From NCBI GenBank assembly GCA_963743285.1, contig CAVUPF010000012.1, forward strand, positions 117,827 to 181,826: DNA of 64,000 nucleotides, written 5' to 3'. This DNA comes from CAVUPF01 sp963743285 (GTDB lineage: Bacteria > Actinomycetota > Thermoleophilia > Solirubrobacterales > 70-9). The notes under the pieces are model-generated. The model made no database searches. It saw only the letters and a program-made list of their open reading frames with translations, and was not told where the DNA came from. A program made the position numbers and the translations under genes. This document shows positions 45,101 to 55,388 of the stretch, one piece after another (the stretch's first letter is position 1; the number at the start of each line of letters is the position of its first letter).

Positions 45101-46387
45101 AACGCTACCGAAATTAATCATGCCCCTCGTTACGATCCCATACGGGAACGGTTTCAAAACGACGAAGACGGCGAATCCGAACAGATGTGCAAGGAAGTGG
45201 AATGGCAGCACACCCGGCGGGTGAACGGTTGCAACCTTTATGAGTACGACTTCGAACGTCCCGAAGGCCACAACCTGATCGACATCACCGCCGAAAGAGA
45301 CATGAGCGGTTACGGCCCCCAGGTGCATGATGTCGTGCGGGCCTCGCCTGATGGCTCGCACGTCTACTTCGTCGCCGGCGGCGTCCTCACTTCCCAGCCG
45401 AATGCTTTAGGGCAGGCCGCCGTGCCCAGCGCCGAGAATCTCTATGGCTATGACACCGTGACGAACACGATGAAATTCGTCGCCCAGGTCTGCTCACATC
45501 GCGCCGAAGTGCCTGGAGGTAGCTCGGGACCGTTCGGCGAAATAATCAGCGGCGTTCCGCCCGACCCGAGGTGTCACGGCACGGGCGAAAGACGAAAGCA
45601 CCCAATCGATTGAATTCAGCCGGCTCAGGGAGCACTCCGACGTCACTCCCGACGGTCGCTATCTCGTCTTCGCCAGCTACGCACGACTCACCCCAGACGA
45701 CACCAACGAAGCCCGCGATGTCTACCGCTACGACTTCCAGACCGGCAGCCTTATCCGTCTCTCGGTCGGCCAGACGGGGAGAAGACGAAAACGGCAATGG
45801 TGGGGGTCAGGATGCGGATGTGGCAGCCCCTCGGCGCAGGGCTTCCTCAAGGGGTCCCGAAATCCATGACATCAGCAACGACGGGCAGACGGTCGCCTTC
45901 ACTACCGCGCGGCCACTTCAGAGCACCGATACCAGCGAACAAACGGAAGTCTATGAGTGGCACCAGGGTGAAGTGTCGCTTGATCTCCGGCGGCGAAGAT
46001 CCGATCGGATCCCACTCACCGTATGTCACCCCCTCCGGCCAGGATATCTTCTTCAGTACGACCCAAGGGCTACTGCCCCAGGACAACGATCACGTCACCG
46101 ACGCTTACGATGCCCGGGTTGACGGCGGCTTCCCGCCCCCGCCGGCCCCGCCGCCCGTCTGCGAAGGCGGCGAAGCTTGCCACGGTCCCCCGGCGCCGGA
46201 CCCGCCGCCCCGACCCTGGGTACCGAATCGTTCGTCGAGCCCCCAATGCCGAGTGAAGAGTTGCCGGGCCTTAAGTGCAGGTAAGCGCTTCGTCCATAAG
46301 CGCGGGAAGTGCGTCAAGAAGGCCAAGTCAGCGGCACAAGAAACACCACAGGCGGGCCGCCGGCACCAGCGTGGGGGTGGGAAGTGA
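42135..46387 (+). pseudogene. B1: NHL / FN3-like / propeller protein, many frameshifts
   Basis: This is the block B counterpart of A1. ATG 42135 gives a signal peptide (VLGCLVAGLLLVLAPSAYA). Readable segments are 42135-43370 (NHL repeats: LAVDSSGDIYVVSGG, GPSGDIYVTNGN), 43371-44435 (FN3-like units ending PETTYHFRAVATNS, then LPDCRAYEQVSPVEKDGNG), 44897-45570 (propeller: DGSHVYFVAGGVLTS), 45580-45790 (RDVYRYDFQTGSLIRLS) and 45990-46387 (YDARVDGGFPP and the tail FVHKRGKCVKK). The first break is CCCC at 43371-43374, where CCC restores the frame. About six breaks in 3 kb make this copy non-functional unless they are assembly errors. Domain order equals that of A1. Confidence 0.8.
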
Positions 46388-46496
46388 TCTCCCTGGTGCC
46401 GCACCGCCATATCGAATCTCCGATCTGACAACGAGACAGCGATTGCCAGGCCCGTTGGCGCGACGACCCTTGAGCGGACCGCCGGACCTCCCTGCG

Positions 46497-49400
46497 ATGC
46501 CGGCACGTGCGGCGCGGCTCACCCTCGGCCTCACTCTTGGCCTGCTGCCATGTTCTTTGCGCTCGCGCCCGCAGTCCGCCTCGGCCTCGGTCGCGCCGGC
46601 GCCGGGCTGGCAGATCGAATCGGTGGCCGAGCCGACCAACTTCGCTCCTGGCGATACGAGCGGTCACGACATCTACGTTGTCACCGCCACGAACTCCGGG
46701 TCGCGCGAGGCGAGCGGCAGCAGCGCTGTAATCACGGACACGCTGCCAGCGGGCCTTAAGGCCACGAGCGTCGAATTCTTTACCAGCGACGGTACAGGAA
46801 AATTCCATCGGCGGCGTCAACTCGCTCCGTTTCGGGCTTGCACCAACTCTGCTTCAGTGCGATTCCCCGACCCAGTGCTCGAAGGTTTCGGGCTGCACCT
46901 CGAACTCCAGCCCAACCAGAAATTGCAAATGGTCGTCCATGTTGAAGTCGAACCGACCGCGCGAAGGATCGGTGACCAATGAAGCGGAAGTCTCCGGCGG
47001 CGGCGCGCAGAGCGCCTCGACGAGGGCCCAGAACGAAATCAGCCCAGAACCCACTCCGTTTGGAGTTCAGGAGTCAACGAGCGTGACATCCTAAACGGCA
47101 GCCCCTTCACCCAAGCAGGCGGGCACCCCTATGAGATGACCACGACAGCAAACTTGAACACCGAATTCAGTTCCTCTTCAAACAGGTTCTCGCCAGCCGA
47201 ACACTTTGCGTCACCAGAAGAGAGTCAAGGACATCGAGCCGTCAACTTTCCCGCCGGCCTGATCGGCAACCCACAGTTTGGTAATCCACGCGGTGCCTCG
47301 CTCTGCTCAGCCGCGGACTTTGGTCTTTCCCAGTGTCCGGTGGTCAGCCAGGTCGGTACGATCTCGTTTGGCTAGCTGCCATCGGCGTTAACGGCATCAT
47401 CGGCCTTTATGACCTACAACCTGCGCCCGGGTATGCCGCCGAGTTCGGCTATCACCCTCCCGGACAGTCGGCATTGGCGCCGTCTTCACGTCAGGCGTGC
47501 GACCGGGAGCGACTACGGCCAGCGCACGCTCAGCACCAATCTTCCCACGGTATAAGCCTGCGCTATGTCTCCTTCACACTGTGGGGCGGTGCCGGCGAAG
47601 TCCGCTCCACGATCGCAACGCGGCTGTGAAACTTCAATCAGCTTCGGTTGTAAGGCCGGCACGCGGGCAGGCGAGCGGCGCCGAAGAACGCCCCTTCCTC
47701 TCGATGCCTTCAGCTGTACATCGGGACCATTCACCGCCAGCGTCACGGCCGACGGCTGGAATCTGAAAGTCGACAAGACGAGCGACCGTGCACCTGCCCG
47801 CAGTGGATGGTTGCAACCAGATCCACTTCGAGCCGACCTTGAAGCCCGCCCTACGCACCAACCTCGCCGATAGCCCCTCTGGGCCTCGAATTCGACCTTC
47901 ACAGTCCCCCGCAACGAGGTACCCCGCAGGCCTTGCCATCGCCAATCTCGACAAAGCAGCTGCGTCACCCTTCCCGAAGGAATGGCGGTGAATCCCTCTG
48001 CCGCTAGCGGTCTGGCGGCCTGCTCAGAAGCCGAGGTCGACCTTAAGAGCGAAGGCCCGAGCAGCTGTCCCGAAGCCTCAAAGCTCGGCACGGTCGAGGT
48101 CGACACCGACTCTCGACCACCCGCTTGCCCGGGACGGTTTACCTGCGCCAGGCCCGACGAAAACCCCTTCGGCAGCCTGTTGGCGGATCTACGTCGCCGT
48201 CGATGACCCGATCTCGGGCGTAATCATCAAGCTCGCCGGCAAGGTCACCCCCGACCCGGCGACCGGCCAATTCACCGCCAGCTTCGAGGAAAACCCCCAG
48301 CAGCCCTTCGAAGACCTGAAGCTGAACCTCTTTAGCGGCGCCCAGGGCGCGTTGCGCACCCCCGCCACCTGCGGGATCTATGAACCGACCTCGGAATTGA
48401 CGCCCTGGTCGGCGCCCGAATCGGGCCCGCCTGCGACGCCGATCGATGAATTCGCGATCAGCTCCGGGCCAAACGGCGGCGCCTGCGCCCACAACCCTTC
48501 CGAAGAGGAAAACAAGCCGCGCTTCCTGGCCGGCACCGAAGCTCCGCAGGGCGGCACCTATTCGCCCCTCTCGGTGCGCCTGGTCCGCGAAGACGGCTCC
48601 CAGGAAGTAAAGGAAATCGAAACCACCCTGCCCGCCGGCCTCACCGGAAAGCTCGCCGGCATCCCGTACTGTCCCCAGGCCCAGATCGAAGCCGCCAGGC
48701 ACAACACCGGCGCCGCCGAGCAGGCCAGCCCCTCTTGCCCCGCCGGCTCTGAAGTCGGCACCGTCAGTGTCGGCGCAGGCGCGGGTCCCGACCCCTACTA
48801 CGTCAGCGGCCACGTCTACCTCGCCGGCCCCTATCAGGGTGCCCCACTCAGCCTGGCGATCATCACCCCCGCACTGGCGGGCCCCTTTGACCTCGGCACC
48901 GTGGTCGTGCAGGCGGCGCTTCACGTCAACCCCGAAACGACCCAGATCCAGGTCACCAGCGGCCCAATCCCGACCATCTTGGAAGGCATCCCGCTCGACC
49001 TGCGCTCGATCACGCTGAAGGCGAACCGCCCCAACTTTACCCTCAACCCGACCAGCTGCGATGCAATGTCCTTCAGCGGCGCAGAGACCTCCGTCTTAGA
49101 TCAGATCGCGCCGCTCTCCCAGCGCTTCCAGGTCGCCAACTGCGCCGGTCTCCCCTTCGGCCCCAAGCTCGCCACCCGCCTCACCGGCTCCACCAAGCAC
49201 ACCGGCTACCCGCTCTCTCCATACCGTCCTCACCTACCCAAAGGGCGGCCCCATGCCAACGTAGCCCGCGTAACCGCGACCCTGCCTCACTCCGAGTTTC
49301 TCGCCAACGGCCACATCAAGAGCCCTTGCACCCTGGCCCAGTTCGCCGCCGGCAAGGCCCCCGGCGAAGGTCGCCCCCCCGGCTCCGACATCGGCTTCGC

Positions 49401-49783
49401 CAAGGTCGAAACCCCCCTCCTCGAAAAGCCCCTCGAAGGGCCCGTCTACCTCCGCACCGCCCCCGGGCGCCACATCCCCGACATAGTCGCCGCCCTAAAT
49501 GGTCAGATCGACATCACCTTGGTCGGCCTGTCGAAAGTGTTCCGGGGCGGCTCCGCACCACCTTCGAAACCGTCCCCGACGCCCCGTCTCCAAGTTCATC
49601 TTGACTCTCGATGGCGGCAACAAGGGCCTGCTCAGACCTCGCTCGGAGGTGGACTCTGTTCCGCCACCGAGCATGTCGCCGTCGATGACCGGCCAGAACG
49701 GCAGGGTGATCGACACTCAGCCCCTCGTCGCCACTTCCTGCAAGAAGAAGGCCAAGAAGCACCGCAAGAGGGCAAGGGGCTAG
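46497..49783 (+). pseudogene. B2: giant secreted repeat protein, many frameshifts
   Basis: This is the counterpart of A2. ATG 46497 begins MPARAARLTLGLTLGLLPC and a DUF11-like part (IYVVTATNSGSREASGSSAV). Further segments appear in other frames: near 46980 (EAEVSGGGAQSA), 47136-47375 (VNFPAGLIGNPQFGNPRGAS), 47982-48130 (PEASKLGTVEVDTD), 48185-49560 (long clean core: AGIPYCPQAQIEAA, YLAGPYQGAPLSLAI, RPNFTLNPTSC) and 49560-49783 (FILTLDGGNKGLL and the tail CKKKAKKHRKRARG). The 46980-48180 part is the most broken stretch in the window. The FN3-like unit of A2 is missing. B3 starts 3 bp after the stop. Confidence 0.78.
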
Positions 49784-49786
49784 GAG

Positions 49787-52150
49787 ATGAACGACGCTAG
49801 GCGCGGAGCAGCCGCGCGGCTCATCGCAGCGACCCCCACCCGGGCCGCGCTCACTCTAGCCGCGACGCTGCTCGTTGCCGCGGCGGCACTTGCCGACTCC
49901 CCAACGCCCGCCCTGGCCGCGGCGGCTCCTCAGGTTGGAGCCTCCTGGTCGACCGGTGTCAGCTCGGGCGCTGCCAACTTGAACGCCGAAGTCAACCCCG
50001 AGGGCCTGCCCACCACCTACCGCTTCGAATACCTCACCGAAGCCCAATACCAGGCCAACCTGGCGGCCCCCCTAGAAGGCTTCGCCGACGCCACCAAGGC
50101 CCCAGCGGGTGCCGAAGCCAACCTCGGCGCGGCCTCGACCGTCCAGCCCGCCCTTCAGCACATCGGTCCGCTCTCCCCTGCCACGACCTACCGCTACCGG
50201 ATCATCGCGACCAACTCCGATGCCCCATCCGGGGCGTCACCGGCCCCGAACACACCTTCACCACCCAAGAAACCACTCGCTCCCTCGCCCTCCCCGATCA
50301 CCGCGGCTGGGAGATGGTCTCGCCGATCGAAAAAAACAGCGGGGCGATCCAGGGTCCCGGCCAGAACTTCGGCGGCGACGTCCTGCAGGCCGCCGCCCAG
50401 GGCGGCGCCATCACCTACAGCTCGGCCTCCTCCTTCGGTGAAGCCGCCCAGGGCGCCCCGCCCGCCAGCCAGTACATCTCGCGCCGCGGGGAAGGCGAAG
50501 AGGGTTGGTCAACCGAGAACATCACTACCCCCACGGTCTCGGGCTCCTATGGCTCAGAACCCGACGGCGTCCCCTATCAGCTCTTCTCCCCCGACCTCGC
50601 CCGCGGCCTGCTCTTAAACGGGGTGCGCTGCCGCGGCGGCGGCACGGGATGCCCGGTCGCCAACCCGCCGCTGCCCGGCTCGAGATGCCCCGACCGGTTA
50701 TCAGGACTACTACCTGCGCGACGACGAAAGCGGTGGATTCTCGGCGCCTGCTCACCGGGGCCGGCATCGCCGAACTCGCCTTGGGCCCCGAACGGTTCGA
50801 AGTCAGCTTCGCCGGTGCCTCTCCTGACCTGCGCCACGTCGTCCTATCGAGCTGCGCGAAGCTGACCCCCGAAGCCACAGAAGTGCCCGGATCGGAAGGC
50901 TGCAACCCGGCCGACCAAAACATCTACGAGCTCTCCGAAGGTCAGCTGCCCGAGCTCATCAACTTGCTGCCGGGTGAAGCCCACGGCACCCCAGGCGCCA
51001 AGCTCGCCGCCCAGAGTGGCGCGGTCTCCGAAGACGGCAGCCGCGTTTACTTCACCGACGCAGGCAAGCTGTATGTGCGCGAAGCCGCGGAAACCAGGCT
51101 CTTTGGCAGAAGGCGGCGAATTCCAAAACGCCACCCCGGACGGCTCGCTCGCCTTCTACACCAAGGCAGGACACCTCGAACGCTACGACGCCGGGACCAA
51201 AACGAGCGAACCGATCGCCACCGGAGTCAAAGGCGTGCTCGGCGCCTCCGAAGACGGTTCCTACCTCTACTACGCCAGCGCCACCGGCCTCTTCCTCTCT
51301 CATGAAGGCACCAGCACCGAAGTCGCCTCGGGGGCCGTTGACCCAAGCGACTACCCCCCCGCCACCGGCACCTCGCGCGTCAGCGCCGACGGCACCCGCC
51401 TCGCCTTCCTCTCGGAAGCCTCCCTGACCGGCTATGACAACACCGACGCCAACAGCGGACTACCCGACTCCGAGGTCTACCTCTATGAAGCCGGCAGCGA
51501 AGAACTGAGCTGCGTCTCTTGCAATCCGACCGGCGAGCGCCCGCTCGGCCCCTCGACGATCCCCGGGGCGATCGCAAACGGCAAAGGCCCTACCGCCACC
51601 GACTCCTATAAGCCCCGGGCTCTGGTCTCCGACGGACGCCGTCTCTTCTTCGATTCCGAAGACGCCCTGGTCGCCCAGGACACCGACAACCGCCCTGACG
51701 TTTATGAGTGGGAGGTCATCGGGCGTTGGAACCTGTGAGAAGGGCGGCGGCTGCCTCGCCCTGATCTCCGGCGGGCGCGGCAGCTCAGGAGCCGCCTTCA
51801 TCGACGCCTCAGAAACCGGCTCTGACGTCTTCTTTTTGACCGGCGACTCATTGGTCAGCACTGACCCCGGCTCGACTGACATCTATGACGCCCGCGAAGG
51901 CGGCGGCTACCGGGTTCCGGTCAAGCCGATCGAATGCGAGGGCGACGCCTGCCAGCCGCTGCCCGAAGCGCCCGAAGACCCGACGGTCGGCACCCTGATC
52001 CCCGGCCCCGTCGACCCGCCGCTGCAATTCGGCACGACCGCCAAGAAGTGCAAGGCGGGCTTCGCACGGAAGCACGGCCGCTGCGTGAAGAAGCCCCACC
52101 GCAAGACGAAGTCCCACCGCGGGACCCACAAGCCGGGAGCTCACCGATGA
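49787..52150 (+). pseudogene. B3: secreted FN3-like / propeller protein, four frameshifts
   Basis: This is the counterpart of A3. ATG 49787 follows AGGAG directly. The signal peptide is TLAATLLVAAAALADSPTPA, and one FN3-like unit follows (PTTYRFEYLTEAQYQANLAA). Breaks near 50230, 50690, 51105 and 51715 separate segments reading MVSPIEKNSGAIQGPGQNFG, ASPDLRHVVLSSCAKLTPEA, SLTGYDNTDANSGLPDSEVY and KGGGCLALISGGRGSS. The tail is FARKHGRCVKK followed by Lys/His/Arg residues. Everything conserved in A3 is present, so decay, if real, is recent. B4 starts inside the stop codon (ATGA), showing the arrangement that the intron interrupts in block A. Confidence 0.8.
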
Positions 52151-55100
52151 GGGCCGCCGCCCCGCGCACGCGCCTGCTGCAGGTGCTGACATGCCTTTGT
52201 GCCTTCGCCACGGTGGCAGCGATCGGCGCACCGGTCGCGAGCGCCGCCGGTGCGCCCTCGATCGACGCCACCTCGGTTACCGACATCCAGGGGATCTCGG
52301 CGGTGCTCAGCGGCAAGGTCAACCCCAACGGCCTCCCCACCACCTACCGCTTCGAATACGGCACCTCCGCCTGCCCGGGCGGCTGCACCTCCACCCCAGA
52401 GGAAGAGCTCGGCTCGGGCAGCGGGGATCGCTCCGCCTCTGCGGCGATCTCGGGCCTCTCGCCCGACACCACCTACCACTACCGCCTTCTTGCTACCAAC
52501 TCCGCCGCAGAAACCGCCACCGGCCCCGAACAGACCTTCACCACCACTCACGGCTTCGGCTTCCTCAGCGGCGCCGCGGGCTTCGAGGCCGCCGCGACCA
52601 AGCTCGACGGTACCCCCGACGCCCAAGCCGGCTCGCACCCCTACGAACTCACCACCTCGGTCAACCTCAACCAGGGCGGGGAATCGGCCGCTCAGCCCGG
52701 GGTCCCCTTCCCCGACGGCGACCTCAAGGACCTGCGCCTCGAACTGCCGCCCGGCCTGGTCGGCAACCCCAGCACCGTCAACCAGTGCACCCTGGCAGAG
52801 TTCGGCACGCCGCGCTCTTCGCCCTTCGAAGCAAGCCTCTCCGGCGAGAGCTGCCCAGACGCCAGCCAGGTCGGCGTGGTCGCCGTTCACTCCAGCTTCG
52901 GCGGCGGCTCGACCCGCTCCTTCGGCCTCTTCAATCTCGTCCCGCCGCCCGGGGTCGCCGCCGAGCTCGGCTTTGCACCCTTCGGGGACCCGGTCACTTT
53001 CGACGGCCACGTCCGCACCGCCGAAGGCGAATACGGCCTCACCCTCGAAGCCAAGAACTTCCCACAGGACCTCTCGATCGATGGCGCCCAGGTGAGGATC
53101 TGGGGCACCCCCTGGGCGCTCTCTACGACTCCGAACGCGGCAACTGCCTAAACGAGGAAGACGCCGCGGCCGGCTGGGCCAAATGCACGGTCGGCCCGCC
53201 CAAGAAGTTCCCGCGCCACTCCTTCCTCACCTTGCCCACCTCCTGCGAAGCGCCGCCCGCCTTCAAGGCCGCCGCCGACTCCTGGCAGCGCCCCGGCACC
53301 TTCGTCTCCGATAGCTGGCTGAGCCGCGGCGAAAGCGGCCAGCCCCAGGCCCTCGAGGGCTGCGAACGGCTGGTTCCCAACTCGATCCCCTACGGCCAGC
53401 CGACCACGGATCGGGCCTCTTCGGCGACCGGCTTTGAATTCAACCTCGAAGTACCTCAGGAAAACTTGCTCGAACCAGGCGGGCTTACCGGTACCCAGAT
53501 CCGCGACGCGATCGTCTCCCTGCCTGAAGGGATGACGATCAACCCCTCGGTGGGGGCCGGCCTCGGGGTCTGCACACCGGCCCAGTACGCAGCCGAAACA
53601 GCCAGCTCGGAATCAGGCGCGAACTGCCCCAACGACTCCAAAATCGGCGACTTCAGGGTAGAAACTCCGCTACTCGAAGAAGCGCTGATCGGCTCGATCT
53701 TCCTTGCGCGGCCGTTCGACAACCCGACCAACTCGCTGATCGGCATCTATCTGGTCGCCAAAGCCCCGGTGCGCGGCGTCGTCGTCAAGGTTGCCGGTCG
53801 CCTGACCCCGAACCCGACTACCGGGCGCTTGGTCGCGAGCTTCGAAAACCTCCCCCAGCTTCCCTATACCCACTTCAAGGCCTTTTTCCGCGAAGGCCAG
53901 CGTTCCCCGCTAGCCACCCCGGCGAGCTGCGGGAGCTATGCGGTTCAGATGGAGCTGACCCCGTGGCTCGCTTCCCAGACGCCGCTGCAGCGCGAATCCG
54001 AATTTCCGATCTCAAGCGGGGCAGGCGGCGGCCCCTGCCCCGCCCCCGGGGCGCCGCCCTTCGTCCCAGGAGCAAAGGACGGCTCGGTCAACAGCGACGC
54101 CGGGGCCTACTCGCCCTACTACCTGCACCTGACCCGCAACGACACAGAACAGGAGATCACCTCCTACTCGGCGGTGCTGCCGCCCGGGCTGACCGGCAAA
54201 CTCGCCGGCATTCCGCTCTGCCCCGACGCCGACATCGAAGCGGCGAAGGCAAAGACGGGGGTCGAAGAGCTCGAAGCGCCGAGTTGCCCGGCCGGATCGG
54301 AAATCGGCCACACGGTGGCGGGCTACGGTCTGGGTGGCGTCCTTGACTACGCCCCCGGCCGCCTCTACCTGGCCGGCCCCTACCATGGCGCGCCGATCTC
54401 GATCGTCGCCGTCGACTCCGCCCTGGTTGGCCCCTTTGACCTCGGCGTGATCATCGTCCGCTCGGCGCTCGACATCAACCCGCAGACCGCCCAGGTCTCG
54501 ATCAACACGGCGGGCTCCGATCCGATCCCCCACATCATCGACGGCATCCCGATCCACCTGCGCGACATCCGCGTCTACATCAGCCGCCCCAACTTCACCC
54601 TCAACCCGACCAACTGCAACCCCTTCGAAGCCACCTCGACCATGAACGGCTCAAGCCCCCCCTTCACCAACCCCTCCGACATCACCGCCTCGGCCACCGA
54701 CCTCTACCAGGCTACCAACTGCTCGGCGCTCAAATTCGCCCCGGCGCTCAGCCTCAAGCTGGCCGGCGGCACCAGGCGCGGCCAGTACCCCGCACTGCAG
54801 GCCGTCATCACCGAGCGCCCTGGCGACGCCAATATCGGCCGTGCCGTCGTTACCTTGCCCCACGCCGAGTTCCTCGCCCAGAACCACCTCTATGCAGTCT
54901 GCACGCCGAAACAGTTCGCATCGCAGGCCTGCCCGCCCTCCTCAATCTACGGCCACGCCGAGGCCTTCACACCGCTGCTAGCCGAACCCCTCGAAGGTCC
55001 CGTCTACCTGCGCTCCACCACTTCCACCACCAACCCCTTGCCCGAACTGGTCGCCGCGCTGCGCGGCGACGGCGGACTTAGCTTCGACATCGACGGGCGT

Positions 55101-55388
55101 GTCGACTCCGGCCCTAGCGGTGGGCTGCGCGGCAGCTTTGAAGTCCTCCCCGACGCCCCCGCCTCCAAATTCATCCTCACTCTGGAAGGCGGCAGCAAGG
55201 GCCTGCTCCAGAATTCGACCAACATCTGCAGTTCCCCATCCTTCGCGATGGCGCAGCTCGCCGGACAAAACAACGCACCCGAGACGCTCAAGGTGCCGAT
55301 CGGCCGGAGTTGCCGGAAGTCCGCTGCGAGCCACCACAAGCGGGCCAACAAGCGCCGCCGCCTCGCGCACAAAAGGAGGACCCACTGA
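52147..55388 (+). pseudogene. B4: giant secreted repeat protein, one frameshift
   Basis: This is the counterpart of A4, about 1080 residues. ATG 52147 overlaps the B3 stop, with GGGAG upstream. The signal peptide is LTCLCAFATVAAIGAPVASA. An FN3-like unit (ISAVLSGKVNPNGLPTTYRF to PDTTYHYRLLATNS) follows that A4 lacks. The core then matches A4 throughout (GFEAAATKLDGTPDAQAGSH, CTLAEFGTPRSSPFE, LPEGMTINPSVGAGLGVC, LYLAGPYHGAPISIVA, RPNFTLNPTNC). The frame breaks near 53123, where one extra C would read WALSYDSERGNCLNE. The second frame then runs cleanly to the tail (HHKRANKRRR). A single base separates this from an intact gene. Confidence 0.82.
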
